In this document: piece after piece, positions 54,859 through 63,693 of the stretch | Layout of the letters: each line of letters opens with the position of its first letter | How positions within the stretch are numbered: position 1 is the first letter of the stretch | Assembly (NCBI RefSeq): GCF_000421745.1 | Contig: NZ_ATXP01000004.1 | Coordinates: 155,402-219,401 of the forward strand | DNA: 64,000 bases | Direction of reading: 5' to 3' | From: Nesterenkonia alba DSM 19423 | GTDB taxonomy: Bacteria > Actinomycetota > Actinomycetes > Actinomycetales > Micrococcaceae | Program-made: the position numbers and the translations under genes | The notes under the pieces: generated by a model | What the model was told of the DNA's origin: nothing | Seen by the model: the letters and a program-made list of their open reading frames with translations, nothing else | Databases searched by the model: none

Positions 54859-55587
54859 TCAGCCAGTGGCGTCGGTGGTGTGGATCCCGCATTCCACCTT
54901 GCCGGTTCCGGCCCAACGGCCAGCGCGCGGATCCTCTCCCGGGGCCACAGGGCGGGTACACGGTTTGCACCCAATGGAGGGGTACCCGTGCTGTAGCAGC
55001 ATGTTCACCGGCACAGAGTGCTCGGTGGCATAGCCGACCAAGTCGTCAAAGCTCCAGGTGGCCAGGGGGTTGACCTTCACCAGGCCGTGGAGATCATCCC
55101 AGGTGATCAAAGGGGTATTGGTCCGGGTCGGTGCCTCGTCCCGGCGCACGCCGGTGAACCAGAGCTTGTAGCCGGTCAGCGCTTCACCCAGGGGTTCCAT
55201 CTTCCGCATGCGGCAGCAGGCCGCAGGGTCCCGGCTGAAGAGATCCTTGCCGTACTGTTCATCCTGCTCGGCCACCGTCAGCTTGGGCTTCACATCGACG
55301 ATATTGACGTCCAGGCTGTACTCAACCTCATTGCGGGCAGCGATTGTCTCGGCAAAGTGATACCCGGTCTCCAAGAAGAGAACATCCACGCCGGGAATCT
55401 GGTCAGCGACCATAGCCGGTAACACCGCGTCCTGCATGGAGCAGGCGACGGCGACTTCCCGGGTGTCGAAGTGAGTCGCCACCCAAGCGATGACGTCCTC
55501 CGCTCGGGCATCCCAGCCCAGCTGGTCGGCACCGTCTTCGGCGAGGCGTTTGAGCGCTTCGGGGGCTAGAGCCGTTGCAGTACTCAT
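54859..55587 (-). CDS. cysH: Adenylyl-sulfate (APS) reductase CysH
   Basis: Reduces activated sulfate to sulfite. The 242 residues carry the [4Fe-4S] cysteines 124/125 (AACCRMRK) and 207/210 (GCKPC) and the nucleophile Cys233 in VECGIH. The four cluster cysteines mark it as using APS rather than PAPS, in line with the absence of a visible APS kinase. The C-terminal EDPRAGRWAGTGKVECGIH is typical. It lies 30 bases after sir and 55 before cysD. Confidence 0.95.
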   Translation of the reverse strand: MSTATALAPEALKRLAEDGADQLGWDARAEDVIAWVATHFDTREVAVACSMQDAVLPAMVADQIPGVDVLFLETGYHFAETIAARNEVEYSLDVNIVDVKPKLTVAEQDEQYGKDLFSRDPAACCRMRKMEPLGEALTGYKLWFTGVRRDEAPTRTNTPLITWDDLHGLVKVNPLATWSFDDLVGYATEHSVPVNMLLQHGYPSIGCKPCTRPVAPGEDPRAGRWAGTGKVECGIHTTDATG

Positions 55588-55617
55588 CGGTGGCTCATCT
55601 CCTTGGGGTTGTCAGGA

Positions 55618-57369
55618 CTATCGCGCCGCGGGTAGGAGCGCGGCGTCATCGCTCCATTCGTGTTGCAGCAGATCTTCTTCTACCCGGTGTGCCCAGGTGC
55701 CAAAGGTCTCTGCGGCGGACTCGCGGGTGGCCAGGTAGCGGCGGATGAGCTTCTCGACGTAGTCGACGAGCCCTTCACTGGTGACCTTCAGCCCGCGCAC
55801 GGTCCGGCCCAGCCCGGGGTCTTCCCGGTCGGATGAAGCCAGTCCCCCACCCAGGTGGACCTGGTAACCAGGGGTCTTCTCTCCGTCCTCACCGGGCAGC
55901 AACTGCCCCTTCAGGCCGATATCCGCGGTTTGGATACGGGCACAAGAGTTGGGGCACCCGTTGATGTGCAGGGTGAGTCGTTCCGGCAGCTGGTCGGCGA
56001 CGTCGGCGAGCCGCTTCTCCAGCTGGCCGATGGCCCGGGCTGCGGTTTGCTTCGTTTCGACGATGGCCAGCTTGCAGTACTCAATACCGGTGCAGGCCAT
56101 CGTGGAGCGACGGAACACACTCGGCGAGGGATCCAGACCGAGCTTCTTCAGCCCCGCGACCACAGCCTCGACGTGGTCTTCAGCGATGTCAAGCACCACG
56201 ATCTTCTGGTGAGGGGTGGTCCGCAGCCGGTACGAACCGTGGGCTTCGAGCAGATCGGCCAGTTTCAGCAACAGGCGTCCGTTGACTCGTCCCACCGCGG
56301 GAGCCGCCCCGATGTAGTACTTGCCATCCTTCTGCGGGTGAACACCAACGTGGTCCCCCGGGCTGGTGGGAGCCGGCGGGGCCGGACCGTCGGTCAGCTT
56401 GTACCCGAGGTATTCATCTTCGATGACCTGGCGGAACTTCTCTGGGCCCCAGTCATTGAGCAGGAACTTCAGCCGGGCCTTGTTCCTCAGCCGGCGGTAC
56501 CCGTAATCCCGGAAGCAGGCAGTCACCGCGTGCCAGACCTCCGGGGCCTGTTCTTCGGTGACGAAGGCCCCCAGCCGTTCGGCCAGCCGCGGATTGGTGG
56601 ACAGTCCCCCACCGACCCACAGGTCGTAGCCTGGGCCGTGTTCGGGGTGGACCACTCCGACCAGCCCGAAGTCGTTGGTCTCGTGCACCACATCCTGACT
56701 GGGGTGCCCGGTCACTGCGGACTTGTATTTCCGTGGCAGATTCGCCAGGTCTGGATCCCCGATGTATCGGCGGGCGATTTCCTGAATGACCGGGGTGGGG
56801 TCGATGATCTCCTCGGCGGAGATCCCCGCCACCGGGGAACCGAGGATCACCCGGGGGGTGTCCCCGCAGGCTTCGGTGGTGCCCAGATCGACGGTCTCTA
56901 GTTTCTGCCAGATAGCGGGCATGTCTTCGACCCGTATCCAGTGCAGTTGGACGTTCTGCCGGTCCGTGACATCTGCGGTGTTGCGGGCATAGTCCCGGGA
57001 GATCTCCCCGATGACGCGCAGCTGCTCGGTGCTTAGCGCTCCGCCGTCGAGCCGGATGCGCAGCATGAAGTACTCGTCGTCGACCTCTTCTGGGGGCAGG
57101 GAATTGTGCGCCCCGGCGGGCACCCCCGGGCGGCGCTGGGTGTATAGACCCCACCAGCGGAAGCGCCCACGCAGGTCATCGGGATCGATCGAGGAGAAGC
57201 CCTCTTTGGAGTAGATCTGCTCGATGCGCTGGCGGACATTGAGTCCGTTGTCTGCCTGCTTGAACTCTTCGTTGTGGTTCAGTGGCTCAGTGCCGTCGAC
57301 CTTCCACTGCCCGTTGGGCTTGGCGGAACGCTTGCGCGGGGTCTTCGGGGGTGCGGTCTCAATGGACAT
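55618..57369 (-). CDS. sir: Assimilatory sulfite reductase (ferredoxin), SirA-type
   Basis: Siroheme [4Fe-4S] enzyme reducing sulfite to sulfide, the last reductive step before cysteine synthesis. The 583 residues have the cluster cysteines 426/432 (ACTGIEYCKLA) and 472/476 (NGCPNSC). Tyr76 and Cys168 are spaced 92 residues apart, as are the cross-linked Tyr69/Cys161 of Mycobacterium SirA, which marks sulfite rather than nitrite reductase. It is the first gene of sir-cysH-cysD-cysN. The ATG is seven bases after TACCGT, so the operon mRNA is probably leaderless. No siroheme synthase or sulfate transporter gene is in the window. Confidence 0.95.
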   Translation of the reverse strand: MSIETAPPKTPRKRSAKPNGQWKVDGTEPLNHNEEFKQADNGLNVRQRIEQIYSKEGFSSIDPDDLRGRFRWWGLYTQRRPGVPAGAHNSLPPEEVDDEYFMLRIRLDGGALSTEQLRVIGEISRDYARNTADVTDRQNVQLHWIRVEDMPAIWQKLETVDLGTTEACGDTPRVILGSPVAGISAEEIIDPTPVIQEIARRYIGDPDLANLPRKYKSAVTGHPSQDVVHETNDFGLVGVVHPEHGPGYDLWVGGGLSTNPRLAERLGAFVTEEQAPEVWHAVTACFRDYGYRRLRNKARLKFLLNDWGPEKFRQVIEDEYLGYKLTDGPAPPAPTSPGDHVGVHPQKDGKYYIGAAPAVGRVNGRLLLKLADLLEAHGSYRLRTTPHQKIVVLDIAEDHVEAVVAGLKKLGLDPSPSVFRRSTMACTGIEYCKLAIVETKQTAARAIGQLEKRLADVADQLPERLTLHINGCPNSCARIQTADIGLKGQLLPGEDGEKTPGYQVHLGGGLASSDREDPGLGRTVRGLKVTSEGLVDYVEKLIRRYLATRESAAETFGTWAHRVEEDLLQHEWSDDAALLPAAR

Positions 57370-57376
57370 ACGCTCT

Positions 57377-57382
57377 ACGGTA
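57377..57382 (-). promoter_or_regulatory. -10 box of the sir-cysHDN operon (leaderless)
   Basis: TACCGT on the minus strand, seven bases (AGAGCGT) before ATG 57369. Confidence 0.5.
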
Positions 57383-57448
57383 CGCGGGCAACCATGACGA
57401 CGACGTCGGCTCCGTAAGGTTTGTTCATACAGTTCGCCTGAGCTGTTC

Positions 57449-58288
57449 TCACGGCTGGGGACCCACGGCGACGCGGCGGTCGCTGAGTCGGGTCCACTGG
57501 CTGAAGCCAGCGGGGTAGAGAACCGCCTCGAAACCGGCCAGACTCAAGGCGAGCACGCTATGTGCGGAGTGCAGTCCGGAGGTGCAGTAGGCGGCCACTG
57601 GTTTATCCGGATCCACACCGAGCCGCAGGTACCGTTCACGGAGTTGTTCAGCGGGCAGGAACCGCCCATGCTCGTCGAGGCTTGCGGAGGCGGGGGCACT
57701 GATCGCCCCGGGGATGTGCCCTGGCCGGGGGCTCAGCGGGTCGTATTCCCCGGTGTAGCGGTCAGCGGGGCGGGCATCGAGCAGTGTGCCGCGCTGAGGG
57801 AAGAGCTCGGTCTCCTCCAATCCCAGAGTGGGCAGGTGTCCCTGGCTGACCTGAGCATTTCCTTCTTCAGGGATCTCGATCCCGGTATCGAGCTCATAGC
57901 CGGCCCGGGTCCAGGCCCGCAGAGATCCATCGAGGATGAGGACATCAGTGAACCCTGCCCAGCGCAGCAGCCACCAGGCTCGCGCTGAGGAGAGGTTTTT
58001 CAGATCGTCGTAGACCACCACGGTGTCGCCGTCGTTGATTCCCCACCGCCGGACCGTCTGTTCGAATGTCTCCCGGTCGGGAAGTGGGTGCCGGCCCTCT
58101 TCAGCTGGGCGCTCCGGGGCGGCGAGTTCGTAGTCGAGATCGACAAAAATCGCCCCGGGGATGTGTCCGCCCAGATACTCCGGTAGACCTTCGGGTCGGT
58201 CCTGGCGCCAGCGGACATCGAGGACTGTGGTGGTGGGATCCTGCAGCCTGGAGTGGAGCTGCTCAGCGGTGATGAGGAAGCGTGTCAC
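57449..58288 (-). CDS. sseA: Thiosulfate/3-mercaptopyruvate sulfurtransferase (two rhodanese domains)
   Basis: Sulfane-sulfur transferase with an inactive N-terminal and an active C-terminal rhodanese domain, 279 residues. The N-domain has DVRWRQDRPEGLPEYLGGHIPGAIFVDLDYELA, and the C-domain has LLDARPADRYTGE, GHIPGAISAPA and the active-site Cys in AYCTSGLHSAHS. Mercaptopyruvate versus thiosulfate preference cannot be read. GTG 58288 is chosen because TACTTT lies seven bases upstream (leaderless); an in-frame TTG at 58297 is less likely. It is upstream of, and co-directional with, the sulfate operon. Confidence 0.9.
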   Translation of the reverse strand: MTRFLITAEQLHSRLQDPTTTVLDVRWRQDRPEGLPEYLGGHIPGAIFVDLDYELAAPERPAEEGRHPLPDRETFEQTVRRWGINDGDTVVVYDDLKNLSSARAWWLLRWAGFTDVLILDGSLRAWTRAGYELDTGIEIPEEGNAQVSQGHLPTLGLEETELFPQRGTLLDARPADRYTGEYDPLSPRPGHIPGAISAPASASLDEHGRFLPAEQLRERYLRLGVDPDKPVAAYCTSGLHSAHSVLALSLAGFEAVLYPAGFSQWTRLSDRRVAVGPQP

Positions 58289-58295
58289 AGTGCCC

Positions 58296-58301
58296 AAAGT
58301 A
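58296..58301 (-). promoter_or_regulatory. -10 box of sseA (leaderless)
   Basis: TACTTT on the minus strand, seven bases (GGGCACT) before GTG 58288. Confidence 0.5.
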
Positions 58302-58414
58302 GCGGTTGAAGCACCTCATCGTGAACTCAACCTTGAACATATTTCACACTGTGACACATCAGCCCACTGTGGGGACCACTGCCGCAGCCCGCACTGCGGA
58401 ACATGGTGACTCGT

Positions 58415-59395
58415 TCAGAGGGTCACTTCAGTCACAGGTGGTTGTCCCTGCAGGACAGCGGCGACGTTGCGGATCACCAGCTCTGCCATCTGCCTGCGCG
58501 TCGCGTCCCCGGCAGAACCAATATGGGGTAGCAGTACCACATTGTCGAGCTCGCGCAGCCGGGGGTGGACGTTGGGTTCATCCTCAAAAACGTCGAGTCC
58601 GGCACCGCCCAGATGCCCGGATGCCAGGGCCTCGGCCAGCGCGGCCTCATCTACCAGGGGTCCTCGGGCGGTGTTGATGAGGATGCTGCCCGGCTTCATA
58701 CTCTCCAGTTGTGCCGCGGCGATCATGTGCTTGTTCTCTGTGGTGAGCGGGCAGTGCAGGCTGAGAATATCGGAGCCGGTGATGACGTCCTCGGGTGTGG
58801 CTGCAGTGACACCTAATTGCTGCGCGTGAGGCGACTGCGCCCCGCGTCCAGAGGCCAGAATCTGCATACCGAAGGCGTGGGCCCGGCGTGCCACGGCCAT
58901 GCCGATGCGACCCAAGCCGATAATTCCCAGAGTCCGGCCGGCAGAGACATCCATGCCCACATACCCCTGCGGGTTCCAGATCCAGGTGGACCCGGTGCGC
59001 ATGAACCGGTCGGCCTCCGGGACTCGCCGGGCCACAGCCAGGATGAGTGCCAAGGTCAAGTCAGCGACGGATTCATCGAGCACACCTGGTGTGTTGGTCA
59101 CCGTGACGCCGCGCTCCCGGCAGGCGTGAAGGTCGATGTTGTCGAACCCGACGGCAAAATTCGCGACTACCTGTAACTGGTCTCCGGCTGCCTCGAGAAC
59201 TTCTGCGTCGATGCGGTCGGTGAGCATGGTCACCAGTGCATGAGCCCCGCTGACGTCCTTTAGCAGTTCTTCCCGGGTGGGTGGGAAGTCCGCCCGGTGG
59301 TACATACGCACCTGTGCACCGGTGTCATTCCTCAGGCGGTCAACGATTTCGGCGGGTAATTCTCGGCTCAGGTACACCAGGGGCTCATGTGACAT
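58415..59395 (-). CDS. D-2-hydroxyacid dehydrogenase (glyoxylate/hydroxypyruvate reductase type)
   Basis: NAD(P)-dependent reductase of small 2-oxoacids such as glyoxylate or hydroxypyruvate. The 326 residues contain the Rossmann motif LGIIGLGRIGMAVARRA, catalytic Arg in NTARGPLVDE, Glu in FEDEPNVHP and the proton-donor His in LLPHIGSA. Length and these features fit GhrB-like enzymes; the substrate is by family only. It begins six bases after TAGGCT, a leaderless arrangement. It is divergent from the desaturase-like gene. Confidence 0.92.
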   Translation of the reverse strand: MSHEPLVYLSRELPAEIVDRLRNDTGAQVRMYHRADFPPTREELLKDVSGAHALVTMLTDRIDAEVLEAAGDQLQVVANFAVGFDNIDLHACRERGVTVTNTPGVLDESVADLTLALILAVARRVPEADRFMRTGSTWIWNPQGYVGMDVSAGRTLGIIGLGRIGMAVARRAHAFGMQILASGRGAQSPHAQQLGVTAATPEDVITGSDILSLHCPLTTENKHMIAAAQLESMKPGSILINTARGPLVDEAALAEALASGHLGGAGLDVFEDEPNVHPRLRELDNVVLLPHIGSAGDATRRQMAELVIRNVAAVLQGQPPVTEVTL

Positions 59396-59401
59396 AGCAC
59401 C

Positions 59402-59407
59402 AGCCTA
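59402..59407 (-). promoter_or_regulatory. -10 box of the 2-hydroxyacid dehydrogenase gene (leaderless)
   Basis: TAGGCT on the minus strand, six bases (GGTGCT) before ATG 59395. Confidence 0.55.
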
Positions 59408-59521
59408 TGTCCAGCCCGGATGGAGGCGGCCTCACTAGCCTGAAGTTGCGGGCAGCTGATGCGAACACGCATGTCAGACCCACCGGAGCACGAAAGCAAC
59501 TTGCTTGAGGTGAGAGGACCC

Positions 59522-60865
59522 ATGGAGCAGAAGCACGCCGTCGTCGTCGGAGCGGGACTGGCCAGGTTGGCTGCCGCGATTGAGCTGGCTGACGCCGGCC
59601 ACCGTGTGCGCGTCTTTGAAGCCGCTGGCCAGGTGGGTGGCCGGACATCATCCTGGGTGCAGGACGGGATGGAGGTCGAATCCGGGCTTCACCGCTACCT
59701 GGGATTCTATACGGCGTTGCCTCGACTCATCCGCCATGTGGGCAAGCGGCTCGATGACGTGGTGGTGTGGGAGGACGAGATCGAGATCCTGACTCCCGAT
59801 GGCGGGCCCCGAGCTGTCTTTGGTGCCTCGATGGTGCATAAACCGGTCACTTCGATCGCTGAGGCGTTGGGTAATACGCACTTTTTACCCGCCGGGCAGA
59901 AGCTCGCCTTGGGCCGGATGCTTGCCGCCGGGGTGAAGGATTACCTCCGGGATCCGGCCGGCTTGGATGAACGCACCGTGACCGACTACGCCCGCGAGCA
60001 CGGGGTCAGTGATGAGATCATCTTCCGCATCCTGGTGCCGTTGACTCAGGGACTGTTTTTCGTCCCGCCCGAGCAGTATTCGATGCACAACTTCATGGGA
60101 CTGATGGTGCCGCATTGGGATTCGGCGGTGCTAGCCCGGGTGGGTGCCTTCACCGGAGGGATGACGGAGGTGCTCACCGGGCCGATGGCGCTGTACCTGC
60201 GCAGTCAGGGTGCTGAGGTGCGCACGGGCGCGCCCGTGGATGAGTTGATCGTCGAAGGAGGTCGGCTTATCGGGGTGCGGGTGGCCGGTGAACGTGTGGA
60301 AGCCGACGTCGTGGTGCTTGCCGCCTCGATCGGTCCTGCCCAGCAGCTGGTCGCTGAGCAGTTCTCGGGGCATCCGTTCTTTGAGGACTTCTTGGAGCTG
60401 AGCTACACCCCGAGTGTGGGATTGCAGTTCGAGCTCTCCGAGCCGCTGATGCCGGTGGACCGGGCGACCTTCGGGCCGGGCACGCTGTTTGCTTCGTTTT
60501 CGGAGCAGTCCCGGACCACGTTCCGGCAGGCGCAGGGTCGGGTCAGTGTGATCTGCGCCAACCCGCAGCAGCATATTGACACCGATGTGGAGGAACTGGC
60601 CGAGATCGCCTACGACGACGCCACCCGCCTGGGTCTGGATATACGCAGCCGGGTCACCCGGGTGCGTAAGGTGTCGATCCCCTCCGACTTTTACTCGCTG
60701 GAGCCGGGCAATGAAGCGCTCCGACCGGGACAGGACACCCCGGTTCCGGGGCTGGTGCTGGCCGGGGATTACACCCAGCAGAAGTACCTGGCGACCATGG
60801 AGGGCGCGGTGGTCTCTGGGCAGTTGGCGGCCGAGGCGGCGATGCGCACTCACCTGTCGGCATGA
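59522..60865 (+). CDS. FAD-dependent amine oxidase/phytoene desaturase-like oxidoreductase
   Basis: A 447-residue flavoprotein of the amine oxidase/desaturase group. Features are HAVVVGAGLARLAAAIELADAGHRVRVFEAAGQVGGRTSSW (FAD-binding), GLHRYLGFYTALPRLIRHVG as in plant-type phytoene desaturases and HpnE, and the C-terminal GLVLAGDYTQQKYLATMEGAVVSGQLAAEAA. The substrate is unknown, and no carotenoid or hopanoid genes are adjacent. The first motif reads GAGLARL where relatives usually have GAGLAGL. GAGGTGA lies eight bases before ATG 59522. Confidence 0.85.
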   Translation: MEQKHAVVVGAGLARLAAAIELADAGHRVRVFEAAGQVGGRTSSWVQDGMEVESGLHRYLGFYTALPRLIRHVGKRLDDVVVWEDEIEILTPDGGPRAVFGASMVHKPVTSIAEALGNTHFLPAGQKLALGRMLAAGVKDYLRDPAGLDERTVTDYAREHGVSDEIIFRILVPLTQGLFFVPPEQYSMHNFMGLMVPHWDSAVLARVGAFTGGMTEVLTGPMALYLRSQGAEVRTGAPVDELIVEGGRLIGVRVAGERVEADVVVLAASIGPAQQLVAEQFSGHPFFEDFLELSYTPSVGLQFELSEPLMPVDRATFGPGTLFASFSEQSRTTFRQAQGRVSVICANPQQHIDTDVEELAEIAYDDATRLGLDIRSRVTRVRKVSIPSDFYSLEPGNEALRPGQDTPVPGLVLAGDYTQQKYLATMEGAVVSGQLAAEAAMRTHLSA

Positions 60866-60921
60866 TGTAGACTGTCTCGGTGCCTCCGGCGGGGTCTTAG
60901 GACCTTGCCAGAGCACGTCAA

Positions 60922-60998
60922 CGGGCTATAGCGCAGCTTGGTAGCGCGTCCGTCTGGGGGACGGAAGGTCATCGGTTCAAATCCGGTTAGCCCGACCA
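60922..60998 (+). tRNA. tRNA-Pro (anticodon GGG)
   Basis: A 77-nucleotide cloverleaf: acceptor CGGGCTA with TAGCCCG, D-loop CAGCTTGGTAGCG, anticodon stem TCCGT/ACGGA around loop CTGGGGG (anticodon GGG), T-loop GGTTCAAATCC, and encoded CCA. It reads CCC and CCU. Confidence 0.96.
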
Positions 60999-61073
60999 TT
61001 ACCCGGTTACTGAAACAGGCGACTGAAGAGGCCTGAGTAACAGGGGTAGGGGTTTTAATTGCTGTCACCGTTG

Positions 61074-61106
61074 ACCCGTCGGATCCATGAGATTCGGCGG
61101 GTTTTC
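61074..61106 (+). terminator. Intrinsic terminator after tRNA-Pro
   Basis: ACCCGTCGGATC (61074-61085) pairs with GATTCGGCGGGT (61091-61102), allowing two G-T pairs, around CATGA. The last T of the stem runs into a TTTT tract. It lies about 75 bases after the tRNA; the rest of 61000-61167 shows no gene. Confidence 0.85.
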
Positions 61107-61167
61107 GGATTTTCCGTGTGAACCGCCCTGGTTTTGATGGAAGCCTGTCACGTGTCCTGGGTTTGGC

Positions 61168-61842
61168 TCAGTTGTCCCTGTGCCGGGGTGTGGTGTGGGT
61201 TCTTTTCCGGTGTGCCAGGTGGTGGAGGTCTTCGCCGGTCAGCGGTGTGGCCGGCAGCGGTGTGGTTACTGCTTGGGGGCGGATGCCGTCGAGGATGATA
61301 GCCCGTTGCCGCGCCAGGACAATGCCCCGTGCCGGTTCAGGCAACCGAAGTATGGATTCCAGCATGGTAGGGATATGGGCGAGGTCTACGGCTGTGACGT
61401 CTGGGCGGATGGCACCCTGGGCGTGGGCACGGCTGACTATCTCTAGCACCTGCTGCTGACCCTGGGCTTGGGGCGGGCCATCGGGTGCCGTTGCTGCGAC
61501 CCGTGCTGCGATATGAGGGGCCCCGGGGTAGCGGATTAAAAGATCGAGGATGCCGTCGATGGCGGTGACCACCGCCTCCCACCCGTCCTCGATAGCTGCG
61601 GCGGCTTCGAAGACTTCCACCATACGGGCAACCTGCCGGTCATAGAGGGCGCGGATGAGGTCATCTCGGGTGGGGAAGTGACGGTAGAGGGTACCGATGC
61701 CCACCCCGATCTGGTCCACCAGGGCGTGCAGTGAAGCGTCCAAGTGGTGCTCGCTGAAGTATTCCTCGGCGTGGTTGAGGATCTTCTCCCGGTTGGCCAG
61801 GCCATCTTTTCGCGGTGCGCGCTGACGTGGTGAGGTGCTCAT
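61168..61842 (-). CDS. TetR/AcrR family transcriptional regulator
   Basis: DNA-binding repressor with a ligand pocket, 224 residues. The N-terminal helix-turn-helix spans REKILNHAEEYFSEHHLDASLHALVDQIGVGIGTLYRHFPTRDDLIRALYDRQ. The C-terminal domain has VTAIDGILDLLIRYPGAPHIAAR and ends in a His/Arg-rich tail (HLAHRKRTHTTPRHRDN). ATG 61842 is seven bases after GATAAT and probably leaderless; ATG 61851 is an alternative. It is divergent from the secreted-protein gene, and a perfect palindrome in the shared region is a likely operator. Confidence 0.9.
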   Translation of the reverse strand: MSTSPRQRAPRKDGLANREKILNHAEEYFSEHHLDASLHALVDQIGVGIGTLYRHFPTRDDLIRALYDRQVARMVEVFEAAAAIEDGWEAVVTAIDGILDLLIRYPGAPHIAARVAATAPDGPPQAQGQQQVLEIVSRAHAQGAIRPDVTAVDLAHIPTMLESILRLPEPARGIVLARQRAIILDGIRPQAVTTPLPATPLTGEDLHHLAHRKRTHTTPRHRDN

Positions 61843-61849
61843 TTGGCAC

Positions 61850-61855
61850 ATTATC
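61850..61855 (-). promoter_or_regulatory. -10 box of the tetR gene (leaderless)
   Basis: GATAAT on the minus strand, seven bases (GTGCCAA) before ATG 61842. Confidence 0.5.
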
Positions 61856-61904
61856 CACCCTCAATCTCACAGTAACAAAAGAGGGATTCCTGCGTCCGTT
61901 TAGC

Positions 61905-61919
61905 GTGCTACGCTAGCAC
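61905..61919. promoter_or_regulatory. Palindromic operator candidate in the tetR/secreted-protein intergenic region
   Basis: GTGCTA-CGC-TAGCAC is a perfect 15-base palindrome. A second palindrome, TAGCG-TGCTA-CGCTA (61901-61915), overlaps it. It lies about 60 bases upstream of tetR and 95 bases upstream of the secreted-protein gene. Confidence 0.5.
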
Positions 61920-62013
61920 CAGGTGCTCGGACTCCTTAGTCCGGTACGCATCCTGCCGGATCGTTGAGCACCAGACCGTCACCGCACGCAGGCCTATGAC
62001 TGCCGGGGAGAGC

Positions 62014-63693
62014 ATGAACCGTTTGAGCAGCGCCAAGCAACAGGTCCACCACAGACTCACATGGATCACCGCTGCCCTGATCCTTGCCGCCCTGACACTG
62101 CTAGCCCCCTCGGTGGTATCACCCGCCCAGGCTGATACCACACCCAGCCCGGAGCTGGAGTCCTTGTATGTCGGGGGACCTGAGGAGATCACCGAGCCCG
62201 AGGAGGTTCCCTACGAGGTCGGCGTAATCGACCAATCCGGTGGTTTGATGGTCCCAGACCTTGAGAATCTCACGGTCTCCTCCACTGTGGAAGCTGACAC
62301 CATCACCCTGGAGGAGGACCTGGTGTGGGTGGACTATGCCTTCACCCCTGATGGTCCTACCAACCGGGTGCTCACTTTCACCTACGAGGACGACGGCGTG
62401 GTGCTGGAGGAGCAGATCGATGTGACTGCTACATCCGACTTCGCCGGGATAGACCTGGAGGTCTCTTCTGAGGTGGCTGACGCGAGCATGGTCCCGGTGA
62501 CAGTCACGGCCATCAATGAGGGCGGAGAACCCCTCGGGGAAGTCACCGAGTACGCTGAGTTCAGCTCATCAGAGGAAGCCGACGAGTTCACCGATGGGCA
62601 GCTGAGCGTCTCCGGGATGGGGCAGCGCACCATCACCGCCGAATACCGCGACGCGACGACGACTGCTGAGGTCAACGTCATCGAAGGACCACCGGCGGTA
62701 TTGGATGTCACAGGGCCGGCTGAGGTCACAGAGACCGAGACGGCAACCTACACCGTGCAGCTCACCGATGAGGCGGGCAATGAACTCGACGATGTCACCG
62801 AGGATGTCGAGCTCACCTCCACCGTGGAAGAGGACCAAGTTGCCGACAATGAGGTGACCTTCGCCTTCACCCCGGAACTGACTGATCGGGCGCTGACTTT
62901 CACCTACACCGGCCAGGAGGGTGAAGAGATCACCACCACTCTGGAGGTGGAGGTCTCCAGCGTGGTTGACGCCCTGGTGGTTGACGCCCCAAGCGAGGCT
63001 GAGGTCGATGAGGTAATCACCGTCAGTGTAGAAGCACTGGATGCAGAAGGTGCCGTTCTAGGTGAGGTGGCACAATACGCTGAGCTGGCCTCCTCGGTAG
63101 AAGACGACGTCGTCGTCGGTTCTGAGGTGATCCTCGCCGACGAAGGCCCACGGAGCATCACCGTCAGCTACCGCGGTCTTACCGACACTGTGGCCGTGGA
63201 GGTGACTGCCCCGGAGGATGAGTTCCTAGTACCGGAGGAGGTCATTCCAGGCTCTGACCAAGTCCCGGTCGGCGGGACTCAAGAAGCTACCTCCAGCGGG
63301 TACGCACCGGGCGTTGAGGTCAGCGCCACCATGTACTCCGATCCCATGGATATTGGCACCGAGACCGCTGATGAAACCGGCACGGTGACCTTCACCTGGG
63401 AGATACCTGAAGACACTGAACCTGGTGAACACACTGTGGTGCTGAGCGCACCCGGATATCAAGACACCTCGACCACCTTCGAGGTCGTAGCAGCAGAGCC
63501 GGACCCCACACCGACCCCAACAGAAGAACCGACGCCGTCTCCAACGTCCACGCCGACAGAGACACCGAGTCCGACCGCGACGCCCACTTCGACAGAAGAG
63601 CCAACGCCGACGCCAACTGAGGAACCGGCACCCACGGAGGAGCCGTCCCCAACCCCCACCCCAACGCCGACACCAATGTCCCGCGTCAAGTAG
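62014..63693 (+). pseudogene. Secreted Ig-repeat surface protein, 3' end cut off by an IS element
   Basis: A secreted, very acidic repeat protein, 559 residues as it stands. A signal peptide ([24 protein letters not shown], cleavage before DTTPS) is followed by about five Ig-like beta repeats with motifs such as [24 protein letters not shown] and [28 protein letters not shown] Pro/Thr/Glu/Ser stalk (TPTPTEEP repeats) comes last. The stalk normally leads to a wall-sorting signal, but here it stops in MSRVK-stop. Those five codons and the stop lie in the end of an insertion element. The intact gene was probably a wall-anchored adhesin. ATG 62014 has GGGGAG three bases upstream. Confidence 0.8.

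Noticed and set aside
55855..56901. Plus-strand 348-residue open frame opposite sir
   Set aside because: Antisense shadow of the sulfite reductase gene, whose siroheme cysteines are intact.
60922..60998. tRNA-Pro as the attachment site of a genomic island ending at the IS element
   Set aside because: No integrase and no repeat of the tRNA 3' end is visible in the window; only an IS3-type element lies downstream.
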